64,000 nucleotides of DNA, taken from assembly GCF_000247695.1 (NCBI RefSeq), contig NW_004624730.1, positions 33,396,524 to 33,460,523 of the forward strand, read 5' to 3'. Positions 34,382-43,300 of the stretch are shown here, piece after piece. A program made the translations under genes and the position numbers. Below the pieces are notes generated by a model. That model saw only the letters and a list, made by a program, of their open reading frames with translations, ran no database searches and was not told the DNA's origin. The first letter of the stretch is position 1. Each line of letters begins with the position of its first letter. Source of the stretch: Heterocephalus glaber. Its lineage: Eukaryota > Chordata > Mammalia > Rodentia > Bathyergidae.

Positions 34382-37300
34382 TTTGATAATTTCTGACAGA
34401 TCATAATAAAATTTCCGAAGGTCATGTGATGTTTTGAAAGTAATACTAGGAAAACATTGCAGAGGTTGAATAAAATGAAGAAGAGGAAACACTATAATTA
34501 GATCAATTTTTACAAACAATAAAAAGAATAAGGATGACAGAAGTAGTGGGTAAAAGCTTGAAATAAATGAGATACTTAGGTAGTCTCAAAGTATCTACTC
34601 ATAAATTAGTGAGGTTTTTTTTGGATGTTGTCTTTTGTTTTGTAGTGCTAGTGATCAAACCCAGGGCCAAGAATATGCTAGGGAACCACTCTACTACAGA
34701 GTTCTAAGCCCAGCCCAAATTAGTTTTTAATTTCAAAAGGTAAAACTATCTTTCCAATGAATTAACAAAGTGAACAAAGTCAAAAACAATAATTAAGGGA
34801 ATAGAGGGGCATGGTGTGTTTCCTTCTATAATTCCCTTAAGATATCAAAATATTACTTCAGTGATATGCCTGCCATATATGCATAACCTGAACCCAAGCA
34901 TGAAGAAACAGGGAAACAATGTAAATGGAAAGCCATTCTACAGAAAAATTACTTATGTATTCTTTTGGAGGCTTTTTGTTTGTTCTGCTTCTCCCCCTCC
35001 CCCTCCCCCTCCCTCTCCTTCTTCCCCCCGCCCCAAAGTCTGGACCTGCTGCATGCTACTAGCCAAGCACTAATACTGAGCTATATATCTAGCCCCAAAA
35101 CTGGAATGAATTCTTAAACAACGTTGAGGTTATGAAGAACAAAGAAAGGCTCATACCAACCAAATGCAATGTGTGATCCTGGATTAGATCCCTGGCCAGG
35201 AAACAAAGTTATAAAGGCTGTTATTGACACAACTGGTAAAACTTTGATAAGGCTGTGAATAGATAGTATACCAGTCTTACATTTCCAAATTCTTCTTAAA
35301 AGTTTTGTTCATAGGAAATACTTAAGTTTTAATGGATGAATGTGTAAATTATATTTCAGAAGAAATATGTGATACACATATAGAAAAGAGAAAACCTACA
35401 GAATAAAGAAAGTAGATTAAAAAAAATTTTTTAAAAAGAAAGTAGAGCTAAATGGTAACAATTTAAAAATCTGAGGGCTGCGAATTTAGCTTAGTGGCAC
35501 CGCCCCTGCCTTGAAAGTGCAAGGTCCTGAGTTTGATCCCCAGTACCGAAAAAAAAAAAAGAAAAAAGAAAATCTGGATAAAGGATATATGGAAGTTCTT
35601 TCTACTAGTAAATTTTCAATGAGTAAAAAGTTATATATATATTTAAAAATAAATTATAGATAGTGTATGTTTTAACTTCTTGGAATGGTACCAAAGAGTA
35701 TATTTCACTAAAAAATATTAAAGGTCAAGGATATTTCAGTATAGCCAGCAAAGAATTTCATTTACATTTTATCTATTCTCTTCATAAAAATGAGATATTG
35801 AAAGACCTTACCATTCTTTAAAATTTGTATGCTAGGAGATATTTTTAATATGCATATCAAAACATTTATTTCCAAAATATGTTAATTTTTTTACAAATAT
35901 AAAAAGGCAACACTGAATATTCAAATGCCCAATAATAATATGAAAAGATGTTCACATTTCTTTAATCATCAGGAAGAATGTAAATCATAACCATTAACAA
36001 GATGCCACTACACACCCATCAGCAAGGCTGACATGTAAAAGATGGTATATGTTTTCAAGGATATAGTGGAATCAACTCACACTGCTGAAAGTACAGAAGA
36101 TTCCAATAGCTTTGGAAAACTGGCAATAATTTCTATGTATTTCCTGTAGCCCAGTAATTCCACTCCTATGTATTTAACCATCAGAAACATATAATTATGT
36201 CCAACAAAAGTCATGTACGTGAATATTATAGAAGCACTTTCATAATACTTCTAAACATTTGTTGGCAGAATGGATAGTGGCATATTCATACAGTAGAATA
36301 TTATAGAGCAACAAAATGAACAAACTATTGCTATAAATAACAATGAGTAAATTACACAAAGAATACACATTGCACAGTCAATCTATATAAAACTTAAAGG
36401 CAAAGAAAATTAATTTATAGTATTGAAAATTATGAGAAATGTCATTCTGGGGAAGGTTAACTTTAAAAGGACAACATAGGATTATCACGTCTGTAACTGA
36501 GGTACCTCTTTATACACTGCTGGGGTAGTATAAATTAGTACAACCTTTTAAAAAGCAATTCAGTAGTCATATTCACTGACCCACTAATTTCCCATTTAAG
36601 AATCTACTGAAAAATATTCAGAATATCAAATAAAGGCTTATGCATGAAAATGTTTACTAGTGCGTTTTCATAATTAAAAGCATAAGCAAACTAAATATAC
36701 AACAGAAAAATGCTGGAGTAGATTACGGCAAATTTACATCACTGTGACTATTATGTTGCTATTACAAAGTATGCTTTCAGTCAGGTGGGGTGGCAGAGGC
36801 CTGTAATCCCCGCACATAGAAGGCTGAGGCAGGAGGATCATCACGAGTTTTAGGCCAGCCTGGGCTACAATAGTGAGTATAAGGCCAGCCTGGAATGCTG
36901 ATGATGTTTGGTTCTAAATGATATAATGGGATAATATTTTTTTTTTTTTTGGTACCGGGGATCGAACTCAGGACCTTGCGCTTGTGAGGCAGGTGGCAAT
37001 ATCACCGAGCTAAATCCCCAGCCCTAGAGATAATATTATCTTCCTTGAACTGTTCAGCATTTGCAAATTTTCCTTCCCTATCATTAAAGAGGAGGAAAAA
37101 GATTATTCAAAATGAAAACAATGAAGCTATGTTTCCTCTGAAGCTATCAAAAGATAGCTAATAAAGTGTTTATGTAGATAGGTTTAAATATATGAAATGA
37201 AAATCCTATAAATTTCTAGATTTTAGGAATATTAATTCCAAGAGTAGCAACAGCTCACTGTAACAAAATATACTTATCTTTCTCTTTCTATAATCCCTTA

Positions 37301-40300
37301 AAAATGTTTTAGAACTAGCCGGGCATGGTGGTGCACATGTGGAATCCCAGCACTCTGGGAAGGTGAAGCAAGGGGATCATGCTTGAGCCCAGCCTGGGCA
37401 ACTTAGCCATTCAGTGAGAACCTGTCTCAAAATAATAAAAAGAAGTCTGGGGATGTAGCTCAGCGTGAAGGCCCTGGGCTCAATCTCCAGTAACCGCCCC
37501 CGCCGCCTGCCACACACAAGCATTTTAGAACTATGAAACATTTTAATACAGAATAAAAGTCACTAGCACTGTAATCCCATTTTATCTTGTTTCCTTTATC
37601 TATTTAAAAAAATATTAGGAAGCTGAGGATCACAGAAAGTTTGAGGCCAGCCTGGGCTACATACTAAGTTCAAGGCCAGCTGGTGGTACACAGCAAGACC
37701 CTGTCTCAAAAGCCCAAATTCAATGGATTTTTAAATAGACTTCTAATACTGATACACTTCTATATCTCTGTAAACTTTATTCTCAGTAAGTAATTTTACT
37801 ACCCCAACATTAAAGGTATATTCATTATAACACTGGAGAACTATTACTTTTTCAAGGCATTCATTTCCATTCCAAGTATTAATATTGTTAATTACAATTT
37901 TAGTTATTAGCAGTTCTTCACATATTGACATAATTCTTTTCAAGATCCCAAGACATTTAGCTTACTCTGAAATTGTTCTGATATATCTTTTAAAATACAT
38001 TTAACAAACAGAAAATATTGTTTTTCATTGTTAAATTCTAATGATAGTACAAAAGGAACTTATGATATGAAAAGTCATTGAATGTAGTCTATGATACTGA
38101 TCATTAGAATGGTAAATTTGCTTTATAAATTTCTTACCTTTGACGTTAGAATCAGAAGGCAAAATGTCAGAACTGCTGGCATTTTTATAATTGTAAAAAG
38201 CAGCTTATAAGTATCTGTGATCCCTTGTGTTTCTTCTTTTACTGATACTTCTTTGTTTTCTTTTTTCAGAAGGGCGACTAAAGTTGTTGTTATTAAAAAT
38301 ACAGTTCCCCAGAAAAAAAGAAAATCTGAAATTAAGAGTATTTTAAATCTATAAATAACTTTTGAAATGACATAACTTCATTAATGCTAAACAATTCTGT
38401 ATAAAACTTTTTCTCAACTTAAAACAGGGATTTAGCTTAGTGGTTCCACCGCCTGCCTAGCAAGCGCAAGGACCCGAGTTCGATCCCCGGAACAAAAAAA
38501 AACCCTTTTAGATGCCTATTTATTTTGCTCAAGGCACCAATCTAGAGATAATAGATAAATAAGAGTCCTAAACTCTTAAATATACATTGGATAGAGACAA
38601 AATACACAGTGGCACTTAACAAGAAAAAAAAGGATTACAGACATTTAGTATATAACTGAGTTGAATGAAACAAAAGCCTATTGTGTCATTTTATTCAAGG
38701 AAAGTGCTAGGGGTGAGGCATGGTTTCATATCTCATAATATCCACTAGTTACACTTAAATACCCGTACCAATTCAGTTATGACAAGCCAGACCATAAACA
38801 GATGATTATTTACAGATTTCCTCTTTTAAAATTTTCTAATGCTTTTAATCTTTTTAAGCATAACCTTCTCTTTTCAATACTATGATAGGGAAGCAATTTC
38901 TTCATACAAAATTGTGTAGGTATAGAATGAGGACACAAGAATACTTACGGGCAGTTTCAGTGAAAGATAGGTGGACCATGAGCTATTATTACCTTTGGAC
39001 AAATTTAGTGGTGAATAATAGTCTGAGAGTCTGTTAAACAGTCTGCTTAAAAATAACAGTAAAAATAGAAGCATTATTTTATTTTTTCATTAGTTTAATG
39101 TTTCTTTTGGTACTGAGAACTGAACTCAGGGCTTCAAGTATGCTAGGCAAGCACTCTACCACTCACTTACATCCTCAGCTCCTCTCCATTTTAAAATTTT
39201 TATTTATTTATAAACCTCTCTATTTTTAAAAATTTGTTTTGTTTTGGAGCCAGGGTCTTGCTAGTTATCCTGGCTGGCCTTGAACTCGTGATTCTCCTGC
39301 TTCAACATGCTGAGTTAGATAAGGTTACAGCAGCACTGTGCCTGGCTAGAGGCACTATTAATTCAGTGCATACCATGAGCCATAAACATGCAACATATTT
39401 TACATATATCATTTCTCACCTTGCCTGACTTCAAAGACATATCTTGAGCCTCTTTATCTATCCTTGTCAACATGGTCATGTTGATTAAAGCTCCTTTCCT
39501 GATGTCTAGCATCACAGGTCTCCTGAATTGGTGTTTGTTTTTTGTGTTTTTTTGGTATGGGGGATCGAACTCGGGACCTTGTGCTTATGAGGCAGGCAGC
39601 AGAACCACTGAGCTAAATCCCTGGCCCTCCTTGATTGGTGTTTTGGGAGGTAGCAGAAATTCCTTGGGACCCCAGAGCCAAAGCTTTCATTCGAAAATTC
39701 TGGTAATCTCATTTAACTCTCAAAAATTACTCACAAAGCTGGGCTTGGTGGCACATGCCTATAATCCCAGCACTAGGGAGGCTGAGGGAGCAAATTTCTC
39801 TGAGTTTGAGGCAAGCCTGAACTACACAGTGAGTTCAAGGCCAGCCTGGACTACATAGCAAGATCCTGTCTTAAAAAGAAAGAAATTACAAAGACAGGCA
39901 TTATTATCCCTACTTCACACATAAACAAGATCACAAACCAGAAAGTGCTAGATGTGGGATTCAAACTCAGGTCTAGTTTTTTTTTTGTTGTTTTTTTTTT
40001 TTTGTAGATAGGTTCTTTTTTTTTTTTTTGGTACCAGGGATCAAACTCAGGACCTTGTGCTTGCGAGGCAGGCAGCAGAACCACTGAGCTAAATCCCCGG
40101 CCCCTGGGTCTAGTTTTAAAGCAGGAATATTTCCCATGATATTTCCTAGATGCTCAGATATACCCAGACCAAGTAGGTATTCTTTTCCATCATCCAGAAA
40201 CCCCTGAGAAAAAGGGAATATATTTTAGTTCCAACAATAAGGTGTGATACATAGATATTTGATTATACCTCTTTAAACTGGCTACCTATATACTCCCCCT

Positions 40301-43300
40301 TCTCACCTCCATCTATCTCCCCATTGGTGGTATCCTGAAGGGTACACAAATCCATAGGATAAACGAATTTTATACATCCATTGTATCTATTAACTTATAG
40401 GGAAATATTTTAATACCAATAAATGCATTGTAGAGAAGGTAACATTTCCAAGGATGTTTATGATAAAACATTAGACTTAAAGCCCTCAGACCCTTTGTGT
40501 CACTCTCTTCCACTGTCAGAAGAGGTGGGAACATTAAGGCCCACTCTGTTACAACTGTCTTTGGGTGAGACTGGGTTCTCTCTCCTGCTAGCTCTCTCTT
40601 ACAGTAAAGAAATAATTGTAGTTTACAGTAAGAAAACTAACTTTAGCTTAGTTGAGAATTGAGGTGTGGGGAAAACAAAAGGGTAAGTTTCTGTTCTAAA
40701 TAAATGTCTGGCTTTCCTTTCACTTTCTTCTTTTTGGCACAGCTCTCTACTTAACAGTTAGAACCTGAAGAAACTTCGGATACCCACCATCGAATTCAAG
40801 GCTCTCAATTTCACGGTAAAAAAAACCTGAAACAGTAGTATCATGTGTCTGGCACTGGGTCACCAGTTGAATGAAATTAAAAAGCATATATTATATTCAA
40901 GATTTATTCGTAATTGTGGCTAAAAGAGTAAAACAAGGATTTTATATTTTACATTTTTAATTTTCCAGGATCAGAATGGCCCTTTGTATTAGGTAAGTCT
41001 ATTTTGCCTTCTCAAATTAAGTTATAGTTTTTAGGAACACATGAACAATTAAAATAGGATACTGCTTGAAATTAGTGAGACTCTATGGTTTTTTCATTGA
41101 TATATTTATGTAGTAAAAGCTAGTACAATTGGCCTTGAAATAAGTCTCAATAGTGAAATTCAGATTAAAATATGTGAAATAAGTGGATTTTAAGTTTAGT
41201 GTATTTTGTAAATAGACTTTCCAAACAAAAGCATTTCCTCAGTCCTTCACATAACCAAACTAAACTAAACAAAACAAAAATACTACACTTATCCTTTGTT
41301 CTGTATTTAAAAAGAAAAAAGGCTTTAAGACTTTCCTTCTGGGGTATGGGTCTCAGGTCTTCCATATATAATTCCCCCTGAATCTACTAACCCCAGTGTT
41401 CTTCCACTTATCTCATTTTACTACTAGGGCCCCAACATTTAAAAATAAGTTCAAATTTGCTGTTTTTCTATATTGATATGTAAGAGTCACCAGATTTGTT
41501 TACTGGTTCCACTGAAGGCAAAAAAGAAGCTAAACTCAAAGATTTCATACCATATACTTTGAGTAATATTTACCTACAAATTAACTTCTGAGGTAATGGA
41601 TAGTTTTTTTTTAATTTTTAAAAAATAAATTTTACTTTAAATACTTATACAGTAAAATTGAAATTTTTTGTGTACTGTAGTATGAATTTGAAAACATGCA
41701 TAGGTTTCAAATAATTACAATCAGGATACAGTTCTACCACATCCCCAAAACTCTGATATGTTCATTTATCCTCATTTGACTTCTCCTACACACAGCCGAA
41801 GCAAGTACAGATCTGTCCTCTATCCCTTACTTTTGTCATTCTGAGAACATAAGGTAGTATTTCAAGGCCACAGATGAATACTAAAGGATGTATTATAGCC
41901 TAAGAAGAAATGGTTTATCTAATAGTGGGCCAATTAGCATGCTGAAATTCTGTAACAAGTATTTCTAGTTGTATAAAATACACAAATGAGAACTGTTTCT
42001 GAAAGCAAAGCAACTGTCACTAAGTAGGAATTAATAGTCCTACTTTTTTTCTAGTTCAAAGCAGAAACATCTTTAAAGTAGCTGTTATTTTATTAACATC
42101 ACAAGTTTGATTAGATTCATACTTACAGCATTTGCTTTTTCAAAGTTACATACTTTCTTCCTCTGATTCCTACATGTGCATGTCTACCAAAAAAACCTAT
42201 CAACGCTAATATCCGCCTCTCTTCTTCTCTGGTGTCTGGCTACCCTTCTTCTACATTCCAATATGCTGGTCCCTCTCTCAATTGCTTCTTCTAATCATTG
42301 TTACTACTGCTACTAGAGAAGTTTCAACTACCAGGGAATTTCCAGCTTTTCCTGAACATGGCCTAACAATTCTGAAATCCTACTGCCACAAAACAATTTA
42401 CTGCACTGAAACTCCTTGCCTTCAGGGGGGCATGGGTTTCTTGGGTCATCATTATGCCCTCCAACTTCTACAGTCTTGCACCAACTCTATTGACTCACAT
42501 TAACCATCCACCCACTGAGTCATTTTGGTTTACAAATCTTCTACAATAATCCATGAGTTCTTTGGGAGCAGAAAATTCGTATATTTTAATATATTATAAC
42601 ACCTATCACCCGGTTAGCACCATATAGGCATTCAGTTATGAGTAAATAAATGCCGTTGGTTGGTTAAAAAATTAAAACAGCTGGGCATAGTGGTGAACCT
42701 CTGTAATCCCAACACTCTTAAGAGGCTGAAACAGGAACAATCCCAAGTTCCAACCCAGCCTGGACAACTCAGCTACTTAGGGAGACTTGGTCTCAAAATA
42801 AGAAATAAGAAAATGGGTTGGGGATGTTGCTCGGTGTGAAAGAACTGGGCTCAATCCCCAATACTGCCAAAAAATTAATTCATTAAAACAAAAAAACTTT
42901 TAGCATGTCAGTTCTGGGAATCAGACATTTAAAGAGTGAGATGGTATTTTTTTAGACATCAGGTGTCACAGTGTTACATTTCTCTGGTCAACAAGCCCAA
43001 TCAGCACATATTCAGGTCTCAAGTTTTCCTTTAGGTTTTTTTCTAATTTCCAACTAATTGTAGGAAAAACATCATATAGGAGTTAGGAAGCCTAAACTAC
43101 AAGTACATCTGTACCTCTAACTTGTTACTTTGACCTCAGTTTCCTCATATATAAGAATGAAGAAATTGAAATGCACAATCTTTTCAAGTAACAAAACTTT
43201 ATGTTCCAATCTTTATGCTCCTCTGGATTAGTTTCACCTTTCTTTCAGCTTAAAAGATCTCTCTTTGCCTCTAGAGATTCTTGAAAAACAAAGTGGGTAA

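Noticed and set aside
39472..39858. 128-codon open frame in SLC33A1 intron 1
   Set aside because: Its translation is an ID SINE plus a B1 read through.
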